From Strigomonas culicis (taxonomy: Eukaryota > Euglenozoa > Kinetoplastea > Trypanosomatida > Trypanosomatidae): 64,000 bases of DNA. Each line of letters opens with the position of its first letter. Position 1 is the stretch's first letter. Positions 29,091 to 37,977 of the stretch are shown one piece after another. Below the pieces are notes generated by a model. That model searched no databases and had not been told where the DNA came from. It was given only the letters and a program-made list of their open reading frames with translations. The position numbers and the translations under genes are program-made. The stretch lies in assembly GCA_000482145.1 (NCBI GenBank), contig AUXH01000001.1, positions 94,195-158,194 on the forward strand, in the 5' to 3' direction.

Positions 29091-29555
29091 CACGAACCGT
29101 GTTGTACTTACTTATTCTTCTTTTGTGTGTATTGGAAGAACCACCAGGTGTATGGAGATGTTGCGGCGCGTACACGGCTGTCACATAATTTTTATTTTTA
29201 ATACTAATATGATGATTTTGGTTGTTATTGATGTTTTGTTTTGTCTTTACTATCAAATGAGTATGGTTTACTTCAAATAAAGACAGTATATTGTAAAGAG
29301 CAAAAAAGAGTTTGTATCCGCTTCACTTTTCGTTCTCTCGTTTGTCGCGTTGTTTCGGTGCTGCTGCTCATTTGAGTTTAGATCATTGACATCCCTTAAC
29401 TTTCGTCCAACTCCCCTTTACGCATCTCCACTCTAATTCTTTTCTTGTTGTTGTTTTCCTAGCGATCTAAGATCTTATGGACATAGAGATACACACCGTA
29501 CTTCTATAAACTAAAAGAAAACAATATAGAGAGAGAGAGAGTAAGCTAAAACACA
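29091..29555. other. intergenic spacer with short upstream ORF
   Basis: AT-rich spacer of about 465 bases. It contains the PARG acceptor and a 10-codon upstream ORF (ATG 29477 to TAA 29509) that would lie in the PARG 5' UTR. Confidence 0.6.
29461..29462 (+). promoter_or_regulatory. predicted spliced-leader acceptor AG for PARG
   Basis: A C/T-rich tract at about 29400-29458 ends in TTTTCCTAG. It is the clearest acceptor in this spacer. Confidence 0.65.
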
Positions 29556-32009
29556 ATGGAAGGAGCTGTGCCTCGGGCCAACCTTAAACAAACGCGCCTC
29601 GATTTCTTCTTCTCTCAAGCATCGGCAGGTAGAAAGAAGAATAACGATGAGGTACCTAATCCGCCATCGCCCATCGCATCCTCTACGTCAACGGCGACGA
29701 CGATCATCGACGATGTGGACGACAAGACGGAAGACCTCGCACCCACTCAGAAGGATAACGTTATTTCCTTAGCCTCCTCCTCTGCTGCGTCGACGGTAAG
29801 AACAGAAGCGGATACTACCAGCAGCGGGAAAGGCAGCGCATCGACCATTTCGTATCATCTGCCAGATGATCTGCTCACGACGGCAAGCCAGGCAACGCCG
29901 CGCGACACCGATGGACGCCATCCCCTCGACAAGTCCGCTCGCTTCACGTTTTGCCTGTCGCCGCCGCTGACGCCGTGGGAGCGAGAAAAGAAGTACCGCT
30001 ACGCGCATTACGGCCAGCGCTGTGTGCTTTTTCCCTGGACAACCTTTCCGGATACCGCGCGCGGTGCGACAAACAGCCGGTGGGAGCTCCTACGCAGTCT
30101 TATTGCGGCGGATCGCTCGACCCACACGCAGCAGCTGCAGCACTTTCTGGCGTCGTTGCTGCTGCACCTGCCCCCGGCGGAGGCGCGCGCAACCCACACC
30201 TTCGCGGCGCTGCGGCACGTCCTCGATGAACAGCTGACCGCGTCCGAGCGGCAGCATTTTTTCGACGCGGTGTTTCCGTGGATGAAACGCGCCGTGCTGC
30301 GCGGTCCGCGGCTGTTCACCGCCGACGCGGCAGCGGGCATGGCCGCGCCGACGGAAGGAAAGGCGCCGCGGACGCTTTTTATTCTGCCGCAACAAGAAAA
30401 CAGTCGTGTGCGACTGAATGAAGGGGAGGTCGTGACGCTCATGTGCTGCTGCTTCTTCTCGCTCTTCCCCGGCCGCTTTTACAAGATGCACCGCGGGTGG
30501 CGCCACACGCGCCACGCCACCGATGGTGACAACAGCTCCCCGGTGGAGGATGACACGGCGCGCGCGGACGCGGCGTATGACGCGGAGGTCGCCGCCGTCT
30601 CAAGGCACTTGCATCACTGCAACTTTGAGTCGCTCTTTTGCCTCGGTGGTGGCGCGGACGCGCAGGCACACAAGACGCACCGCAGCCCGCTGCGTGATTT
30701 TTTCTTCCCCACGAGGCGTGGCGGTGAGGGTGCCGGTGGGGAAGGTGGCACGGAGGGGCGGCCAGCGACCGCAGCCCGACACAGCGCGGTCGTGGATGAG
30801 CGTCAGGCATCCATCTACGCCAAGATACGGTGCCTGCTGGAGTACTACTTCCAGGCCTACGAGGCCGCTGAAGCAAGGGCGCAACAAGAATCAGGCGGGG
30901 GGACGGAGACAGTCGCGATGGAAATCCTGCGGGTCTGCTACCGCCAATTTCCCTCTTTCGAGACGAGCCCACACCCACTGCAGCCGATACACCTCTTCCC
31001 GCATCCGCTGTTCACGCCCCCGACCGCGAGGGGCGTCGAGGCGCAGGGCGAAGGGACGATCGAGGGGGACGTGGGTGCGCTGGAGGTAGACTTCGCCAAC
31101 CGCGTCCTCGGCGGCGGCGTGCTGTCACGCGGGTGTGTACAGGAAGAAATCCGCTTCGTCCTGTCACCGCCGCTGCTGCTCACGCGGCTGTGCTGCGAGG
31201 CGATGGTGGAGGACGAGGTCGTCTTTATCTCCGGCGCGGGCCGGCGCTACGCGGAGACGGCCGGCTATGCGTCTAGCTTTCGGTTTGTCCGTCCGCGCCG
31301 GGCGGCGCCGAGCGGTGCGCACCACGACAGCATCGTGGCGATGGACGCCTACAACTTCAACTGGAATAAGACGCGGGCGCACGAAGACGTCTTCCTGACG
31401 GCGGCGTTCGGCCACGGCCAGTATCTCGCAAGCGCCATCCGGCGCGAGCTGCACAAGTGCTTCGTGGCCTTTCACGGGACGGATCATTACAACTTTCTGC
31501 CCGCGCCGTCCGCCGTGCCGATGGTCGACTTGGTTCATCGCGGCGCGGTGGCGACCGGCAACTGGGGCTGCGGCGCCTACGGCGGGGATGTGCAGTTGAA
31601 GCTGCTGCTGCAGTGGCTGGCTGCTTCCGTCGCGGGGCGGCCCGTGCACTACTACATCTACGACCGCGTGGAGCTCCTTGACGCGCAGCCGCGGCGACCG
31701 CGCACGTCTTGCTATGTGTTTGAGGATGTGCGTCAAAAGGTGACGGTCGAGAGGTGGACCGTGGGCGACCTGTACAATGTTCTGCTCTTGTATAACTCGT
31801 TTATTGCTATCCAGCAAAACGGTGCGGCGGCAGCTTCAAGCACGTCAGAAGAGGAAGAGGAGGTGGAGGCAACGCATGCCGGCGGCACCAACGTGACGAG
31901 TGTCAAGGCTCTTTTGAGGGGAATGCACCGTACCTATGCTTCGGATATTTGTGATATATTTTCGTTTGTGATCAAAATGAATATTCAACAATTACGTAAG
32001 CTGATTTAG
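29556..32009 (+). CDS. PARG: poly(ADP-ribose) glycohydrolase
   Basis: 817 residues. PARG hydrolyses ribose-ribose bonds of poly(ADP-ribose), mostly in the nucleus. The catalytic signature is intact: GGG at 519-521 and QEE at 529-531, with the two glutamates that bind and protonate the ADP-ribose polymer. Downstream blocks also fit: FISGAGRRYAETAGYA, then DAYNFNWNK, then ATGNWGCGAYGGD. The N-terminal 120 residues are acidic, Ser/Thr-rich and disordered, but begin with a PCNA-binding PIP box, QTRLDFFF at residues 12-19. The helical accessory domain covers about 150-480 with inserts of low complexity near 320-345 and 390-415. An acidic insert (SEEEEEVE) lies near the C-terminus. The ATG at 29556 is preceded by a GA-rich leader. 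Confidence 0.92.
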   Translation: MEGAVPRANLKQTRLDFFFSQASAGRKKNNDEVPNPPSPIASSTSTATTIIDDVDDKTEDLAPTQKDNVISLASSSAASTVRTEADTTSSGKGSASTISYHLPDDLLTTASQATPRDTDGRHPLDKSARFTFCLSPPLTPWEREKKYRYAHYGQRCVLFPWTTFPDTARGATNSRWELLRSLIAADRSTHTQQLQHFLASLLLHLPPAEARATHTFAALRHVLDEQLTASERQHFFDAVFPWMKRAVLRGPRLFTADAAAGMAAPTEGKAPRTLFILPQQENSRVRLNEGEVVTLMCCCFFSLFPGRFYKMHRGWRHTRHATDGDNSSPVEDDTARADAAYDAEVAAVSRHLHHCNFESLFCLGGGADAQAHKTHRSPLRDFFFPTRRGGEGAGGEGGTEGRPATAARHSAVVDERQASIYAKIRCLLEYYFQAYEAAEARAQQESGGGTETVAMEILRVCYRQFPSFETSPHPLQPIHLFPHPLFTPPTARGVEAQGEGTIEGDVGALEVDFANRVLGGGVLSRGCVQEEIRFVLSPPLLLTRLCCEAMVEDEVVFISGAGRRYAETAGYASSFRFVRPRRAAPSGAHHDSIVAMDAYNFNWNKTRAHEDVFLTAAFGHGQYLASAIRRELHKCFVAFHGTDHYNFLPAPSAVPMVDLVHRGAVATGNWGCGAYGGDVQLKLLLQWLAASVAGRPVHYYIYDRVELLDAQPRRPRTSCYVFEDVRQKVTVERWTVGDLYNVLLLYNSFIAIQQNGAAAASSTSEEEEEVEATHAGGTNVTSVKALLRGMHRTYASDICDIFSFVIKMNIQQLRKLI

Positions 32010-32651
32010 TGCGTATTTGCTTTCCGTTGCGTTTTGCGTTTTGCGTTTTGTTTGTTTGTTTTAGTCTCTACTCACATCAGTTTAAAACAACAAAAAAATG
32101 TGGTGTTATAGCTAATCTAATCTTGTCGATATATATGTATTATTATTACTCATTGGCGTGCGAAAACACGCATGGATGCCGATTCATTGTCCTTATAATC
32201 GTTTTTTTTTCTCTCTCCTTCTCCCATATTATGATTCTAATTTAGGAATTAGTTGAGCTCCGTCTGTGAACTACTGATAGAAACGGAGGTTTTTTTCTTT
32301 TGTAGTAACCTAAAGATACCAGTTCTTTTTGCGCATTTCTATTTCTTTTTCTTTTTATTTACATTTCCACATCACTTTTTACATAATAGGTTGTTTCGTT
32401 TCTTTTTGTTTTTGTTTTTATCAGCAGTTTTGTTCTAAAACTTGAGTATACATAAAAACAAAAAAAAAGTAGTTGGTGTTGTTATTATAATTACACAGTA
32501 TCCATTCTGTCCTTACTGCACTCAAGGGTGTACATATAAACAAGTTTATCTTTAATAGAGTTAGTATTGTGGTGGTGATTGCTGATTTGCAATAGCAATC
32601 GTACAGTCTTACTTGCCGGGCATCAAAAGGCATTTGATACGAAACGGCAAA
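32010..32651. other. intergenic spacer
   Basis: AT-rich spacer of about 640 bases. It has T-rich tracts around 32330-32420 followed by TCAGCAG (AG at 32426-32427), a possible acceptor. No gene seen. Confidence 0.6.
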
Positions 32652-35600
32652 ATGAATCACAACGTGGAGGGGAAGGGTAACAAAGCAGACGTGTTCAGAG
32701 CCCCGGCTGAGAAAAACTCCAATGGGAACGCGACCAACACGACCAGCGACAACACCACCATCCCACATCCGCACGAGGATTCAAATCATGGTGCACCGCA
32801 TCGCCATCAAGTGAGACAGGAAACGAAGACCATCAGTCCTAACAAGGATGCGAACAATTTGACTATAAACACGCACTTCGCATCCCATCGAAAGAGCGGC
32901 AGCCAACAGGCGGCGGCGGCGACGCGTTCCGCTCCGACGTCGCAGCTGTATGGCGTGCCTGCTGCGGCGAGCGGCGGCGGCCAGCCGCTCCCCGGCATGC
33001 GGCAACGCCATCCTGTGACGAGTGACACGCCCTCCGGGGGTGACCAGCTGTCGGCCTCGCAGAACTACGGAAGTTCAGCACGACGCCACCACCACCGCCA
33101 TCGCCACAACAGTGGTGGCGGAGACCCCTTCATGGGCTATACGAAGGAAGGCGACAGAGAGGGGGAGGCGGAGGTGGAGAATCCTGTGGGGCACCACTCG
33201 GACGCGAGCTGCATGAGCATCGACAGCTTCGGCAATCACCGATACGCTCGCGCGTTCATCGACGAGGCCACCACGTACTTCGAGGGGGGCGGGCCGTCTG
33301 GCGGCGATGGCGGCGGGGTGCCGATCCCCGCCGCGGCGGACGTGCCGTGGGATATCCGCACGGCTGGTGAGTCGAACGTCTGCCAGAGCCTCTCCTTCCT
33401 CGGCGCGCGCCACTTCTGGTTCCTCGTGGAGTACGCGTGTCGCGTCACGTTAATTGCGATGCTCGTGCCGGCCGCGCTTCTCAACGCGCAGCTGCCAGGC
33501 TCGCCCTTCATCAGCACGACTTTCTGCATGTCCTGCGCGGTCATCGCGGTGGGCACGACGGTCGGCCAGGCGGGGCAGTTCTGCGTGCTTTTCATCAAGG
33601 CGGCCTGCATCTGGATGCCGCTCGCGACCATGTGCTGCGTGCTGAGGCTGAACGAGTACCTCGCCGCGTGGTTTGTCGTCTATGTCTGTGTGATGTTCCT
33701 CATGGCCTGCTTCACGGACCGCATGACGCGGCGGCTGTGTCTTCTGCTGTTCAACATTTGCATGGTGAACTTGCTGTCCGGCGACCAGCGCCTCCAGTAC
33801 CCCTCGCGCGTGTGCGTGGACTGGGGCCTCGGCGCGCTCTTCAGCCTGAGTGCGTCCCTCCTGCCCTACCCCATGCTGGCCATCCGCTCCTCGCGGCGCA
33901 TCTCGAAGCAGACCTTCCGCAACATGGCGACCGCCTTCACCGGCATCCTGGACTGCTTCTGGGTCGCGACGAACACCGAGCGGAGCATGTCGATGGTGCG
34001 CATCCGCAACCTCGCACGCAGCATTGACACGCTCATTGACAGTTTTGACAAGTACGACCCCTTCACCTTCTACGAGGTGCTCTTCTTTGAACGCTTCGAG
34101 CGGCGTGAGGTGCGAAAGGAAAAGGTGCGGCTGCTCTTCAAGCTGAAGCTCAACCTACGCGCGATGGAGCGCGTCATCAACCTGCTGCAGGACCGACCGC
34201 AGATGCTGAGCCAGAGCGATCGCTGCACACTGTTTCGCGAGCATCTGGCACAGCCGACGGAGGCCATCGCGCGGACGATGGAGATGCTGCTGTACAACAT
34301 CAGCTGCTCCAAGTACTACGAAGACCTGCGGAACCTCGGCCCCGTGTTCGAACACTGCGGCCGCGCGGTGAAGAAGTTGCAGGACGAGTTTTCCGTCGCG
34401 CGCCGGGTACTCTTTTACGAGAACCAGGAGGCGCTCAAGACGGATCGAATGGAGGAATTTGTGCCCATTATGACCTTTTTTGTCTTCTCCATCGTGAACT
34501 TCTGGACGACGCTGAGCGAGTTTCAGCAAATGACCACCGTGCACCGGCCGATCAAAAACTGGAAGGAGACGTTTTCACTCGTCTTCGACGCGTTCGTGGA
34601 GCCCTTTGTGGAGAACGCGATGCTTGTGAAGCACCTCATCGTGCGCCACGCGGAGCCGGAGCTGCGCATCGTCATCGAGGCCGCCAAGGTCAGCATCGCG
34701 ATGCTCGTCTCCGTCATCTTCTTCTACTACGTGGACAACCAGTCGCTGCTGCTGTCCGGGCCGAGTATCATTGCCTTCGTGTCCGGCACGAACCCAGTGG
34801 AGGCGGTGCAGGCGAGCGCCGCGCGGCTCAGCGGAACGCTCTTCGGCAGCGTCATCGGCTTCTTTGCGGCGTCGCTGTCCAGCAACGGTGTCGACCGCGT
34901 TGCCTCCTTGTGCGTCATCACGTTTGTGATGACTTTTTTCCGCACGGACCTCAAGTTTGGCACCATCTGCATGTACGCGAACTTCGTCGCGGTGTCCTAC
35001 TTCGGACCCGGCGAGGCCTCCGCGGAGCAGACGATCAGCCGCATCCAGCAGAACACGTTTGCCATCTTCATTTACTGCTTCATCTGTGTCACCTTCTTCC
35101 CCGTCAGCCCCAACCAGATACTCTTTCAGAAGCGGCTGGAGGTGATGAAGGGCGTGAGTAGCACGGTGAAGAAGTTGATGGGCCTCTTCCAGGACGCCGC
35201 CGCGCAGTACACGCCGCCGCCGGGGGAGGGTGGCTGCGGTGGCGACATCATGGCCGAGTCGGGGGATCCGCCGGCACAGAGTGGTGACTTGGGAAACTAC
35301 AACTTCACGCCCGCCACGTACAAGACAAGTACCAAGAACGTGAGCTTCTCTCCCGCGGTGCTGAACGCACCGCAGCTGGCCGGCCACAACGCCGCCATGC
35401 CGACGATGAGTAATGGCTCCGTGTTCAACACCGGCAACGTGACGAACAGCAGCCTGCGCAAGGCGGCGGCCGCGGCGGCGGGGCTCTCCGCCAGCTTTTC
35501 GCGGCGGCGCGGCAGCCTCATTCCACACGCCTTCACGATGGCACCGGAGGACTCCGTCATGCAGCGCATCTTCATCGACGTGTTCCAGATGCTGGACGCG

Positions 35601-37346
35601 ATGAAGGCGACGACCGCCATCCTACCCCTGGCGTCGGACGAGTTCAACGTCATTCCGAAGGAGTATCCGCTGCGCGCGACGGGCGACATCCACGCCGCGC
35701 TGTACCGCCTCTGCGCTCTCGTGTACACGATGGCCTGCTGCTGGAAGGCGATGCGGGAGAAGGGCTATTTCACCGCCGACATGCTGCACATACTGCACAA
35801 CCTCGCCCCGGTCACGGCAGACATCGCCCAGTGCCTCGAAAAGTTTGTCAACGTGCTCGACTTCTACGTGGCGAACCCGTCGTCGAACGCGTCATCCGAA
35901 TTGACACGAGGCGTCATGCAGTTTCGCGCGCTGTGCGGGGAGCTGAACGCACGCAAGGAGCGCTGCTTCCTGACGACCATTCAGAAGACGATCGACGAGA
36001 AGCGCGTGGACGCGGCGGAGGCCTATCAGCGGCAGGTGCGGCGCATGGCACGGCAGCGCCGGCACAACCGCCGCCGCCACCACCGCAGCAGCATGCGGCA
36101 CGTCGTGGGCTCGCCGCTCGCCCCCTACGCGGGCGCGTACCCGTATGATGCGGCGGGCCACCGCCACCACCACCGCGGTGAGGCGCCTAGCGTTGGTGAA
36201 AGCTGTCCGAGCTGCTTCTCCAGTCCGGTGTCGGCAACGCTCCCCGCGGTGCTGCCCACCACCTCCGCGGCGGGTGGCCATGAAACGGAGAATCCGAACC
36301 TGCATCCCATGAACACGGCGATGGATGCCTCCTTTCCGTCTGTCCGACACACCAACAACCACTCCTTCTCCGTCTTTGTGGACGCGGAGCACCACCCGTC
36401 GCACCCCGCCGCGTCCATGCCGCACGACGCCACCACCCCTCAAGCCGATACGCATAACAATCAGATCCATCGTCTTGCGGTCGATGAGGCACCTCCCGTG
36501 TTGGGCGGCGGCATCCCGCGGGCTGCCACGATGTCCCAGCTGCCGCCCCGGTACGTCCAGGACCATAACCGCCATCACCACCACCATCAGCATCGTCATG
36601 CAGACGGTGACACGCCGACGCGGCAGCGGTCCGCGCTCCTCCGCGCGCAGCGGCTACGAGCGCAGCTCGGCCATCACCATCGGCGCCTCCGCGGGAGCTC
36701 CGATCAGCTGCACAGCCTGTCGCGCCGCCACTCGGCCTCGCACGGGCGCCACCCCCACAGCCCCTCCTCTCTGTCCGCCCCCTCGACCTCGTACGGCTTC
36801 GGGCTGTCGCACGCGGCGAGCTGCGGCAGCAATCTCGGCAGCGCGCAGCCGCTCTCGCCCGCGACGCCGCCGCCGGCGGCGGCCGGTGCAGGTGAGGAGC
36901 ATACGCTGCCCTACGGCCGCATCACCTCCGACGCGGCGGGGGAGGAGGAGGAGCTGGAGGAGCTGCAGGCGCGGCAGCACGCCGCGCGCACGCCGCTCGG
37001 ATCGCTGACGGCCGGCAACCTCCATCAGCTGGACCGCACGACGCAGCAGCAGCAGCAGAACAAGAAACGGAGTCTGCTGGACGCGCGTGGCCAGACGCAG
37101 TACACCCTCTCTCATAGCGGTAGCGGCCGCCGTCGAAGTTCATCTTCTTCATCATCGTCGTCGTCCTCCTCCTCCTCTTCCTCCACAGCCTCGCTCGTGA
37201 AGTTCAACGACAGCTTCACCACGCCCATCACGGTGGTGGACGCGGAGGGACTTCATTCCTTCACCATGGCACTGGAGATGTTGGGGAAGGAGCTGCGACG
37301 CACCCTGTACGGGTTGGAAGAGATGCTGCAGAGTCAAATCCAATGA
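32652..37346 (+). CDS. FUSC-type (aromatic acid exporter-like) membrane protein with His-rich arms
   Basis: 1564 residues. FUSC/ArAE proteins are duplicated six-helix membrane modules linked by a cytosolic helical domain; bacterial and plant members export small organic acids. Here a first membrane cluster lies at about 254-425, a cytosolic helical region at about 430-675, and a second membrane cluster at about 676-830 (including AKVSIAMLVSVIFFYYV, then FLSGPS-like and GTLFGSVIGFFAA segments). The N-terminal 250 and C-terminal 700 residues are low-complexity and mostly disordered. They carry several His clusters (near bases 33085-33110, 36055-36090, 36160-36180 and 36565-36600) and a Ser run near 37135-37185. 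A helical segment at about 960-1130 sits between. The start is the first ATG; a longer frame exists only with a TTG. The substrate is unknown. Confidence 0.65.
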   Translation: MNHNVEGKGNKADVFRAPAEKNSNGNATNTTSDNTTIPHPHEDSNHGAPHRHQVRQETKTISPNKDANNLTINTHFASHRKSGSQQAAAATRSAPTSQLYGVPAAASGGGQPLPGMRQRHPVTSDTPSGGDQLSASQNYGSSARRHHHRHRHNSGGGDPFMGYTKEGDREGEAEVENPVGHHSDASCMSIDSFGNHRYARAFIDEATTYFEGGGPSGGDGGGVPIPAAADVPWDIRTAGESNVCQSLSFLGARHFWFLVEYACRVTLIAMLVPAALLNAQLPGSPFISTTFCMSCAVIAVGTTVGQAGQFCVLFIKAACIWMPLATMCCVLRLNEYLAAWFVVYVCVMFLMACFTDRMTRRLCLLLFNICMVNLLSGDQRLQYPSRVCVDWGLGALFSLSASLLPYPMLAIRSSRRISKQTFRNMATAFTGILDCFWVATNTERSMSMVRIRNLARSIDTLIDSFDKYDPFTFYEVLFFERFERREVRKEKVRLLFKLKLNLRAMERVINLLQDRPQMLSQSDRCTLFREHLAQPTEAIARTMEMLLYNISCSKYYEDLRNLGPVFEHCGRAVKKLQDEFSVARRVLFYENQEALKTDRMEEFVPIMTFFVFSIVNFWTTLSEFQQMTTVHRPIKNWKETFSLVFDAFVEPFVENAMLVKHLIVRHAEPELRIVIEAAKVSIAMLVSVIFFYYVDNQSLLLSGPSIIAFVSGTNPVEAVQASAARLSGTLFGSVIGFFAASLSSNGVDRVASLCVITFVMTFFRTDLKFGTICMYANFVAVSYFGPGEASAEQTISRIQQNTFAIFIYCFICVTFFPVSPNQILFQKRLEVMKGVSSTVKKLMGLFQDAAAQYTPPPGEGGCGGDIMAESGDPPAQSGDLGNYNFTPATYKTSTKNVSFSPAVLNAPQLAGHNAAMPTMSNGSVFNTGNVTNSSLRKAAAAAAGLSASFSRRRGSLIPHAFTMAPEDSVMQRIFIDVFQMLDAMKATTAILPLASDEFNVIPKEYPLRATGDIHAALYRLCALVYTMACCWKAMREKGYFTADMLHILHNLAPVTADIAQCLEKFVNVLDFYVANPSSNASSELTRGVMQFRALCGELNARKERCFLTTIQKTIDEKRVDAAEAYQRQVRRMARQRRHNRRRHHRSSMRHVVGSPLAPYAGAYPYDAAGHRHHHRGEAPSVGESCPSCFSSPVSATLPAVLPTTSAAGGHETENPNLHPMNTAMDASFPSVRHTNNHSFSVFVDAEHHPSHPAASMPHDATTPQADTHNNQIHRLAVDEAPPVLGGGIPRAATMSQLPPRYVQDHNRHHHHHQHRHADGDTPTRQRSALLRAQRLRAQLGHHHRRLRGSSDQLHSLSRRHSASHGRHPHSPSSLSAPSTSYGFGLSHAASCGSNLGSAQPLSPATPPPAAAGAGEEHTLPYGRITSDAAGEEEELEELQARQHAARTPLGSLTAGNLHQLDRTTQQQQQNKKRSLLDARGQTQYTLSHSGSGRRRSSSSSSSSSSSSSSSSTASLVKFNDSFTTPITVVDAEGLHSFTMALEMLGKELRRTLYGLEEMLQSQIQ

Positions 37347-37977
37347 GTAAACGACGGGTGCAAAAGAATAAACATATGTAACTATATACGCATTGATTTA
37401 TATATGTATTCCTTATTTATTTATTTTCATTTTCTATATATATTACCAATTCTTGCAAAAGCACTTGTACTTAAAAGCTATTTTTTGTTTTGCTTCTTCT
37501 TTTCCTTTGTAGTTCACAATTGTACTCTTCGTCATAATACTTACTTCGCTTTTACTTTACTTACCATTGAAATTTGTAAAATAATAAATAAATATAATGC
37601 AACCGACAAGTAAAAAGGATCGATAGCTTCTCCCTGCTACCTCTCATTTTCTCAGAAATACATTTACAGAATCGGAACTAAAAAGAAATGGCAATATGCA
37701 AGTGCTTCTTCTTTTCACCTCTATCCCTCTCTCTCTCTCTTATAAGAAGAACTCAATTGTAAAGGGTTTTTTTTTTACTTCTTTCCAACAGCATTGTGCA
37801 TACGAGTATTAATACCTCGGTGTTGTTTATTTGTTTTTTTTGTTTTGCAGTTTGCATCAAAACGCAACGTTCCTTATTGGTTTTTATTTTCCCCCTCTGC
37901 ACACACACCCGTACAGCATCTCTAAGTTTAAACGAACAAATAAATAGAAAAGAAAAGAAAAGAAAAGAAAAAAAAGA
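37347..37977. other. intergenic spacer
   Basis: AT-rich spacer of about 630 bases with a CT run at about 37723-37740 and the acceptor of the next gene. Ends in a GAAAA repeat just before the ATG. No gene seen. Confidence 0.65.
37849..37850 (+). promoter_or_regulatory. predicted spliced-leader acceptor AG
   Basis: A T-rich tract at 37821-37846 ends in TTTTGCAG. No ATG was seen between it and 37978. Confidence 0.6.
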
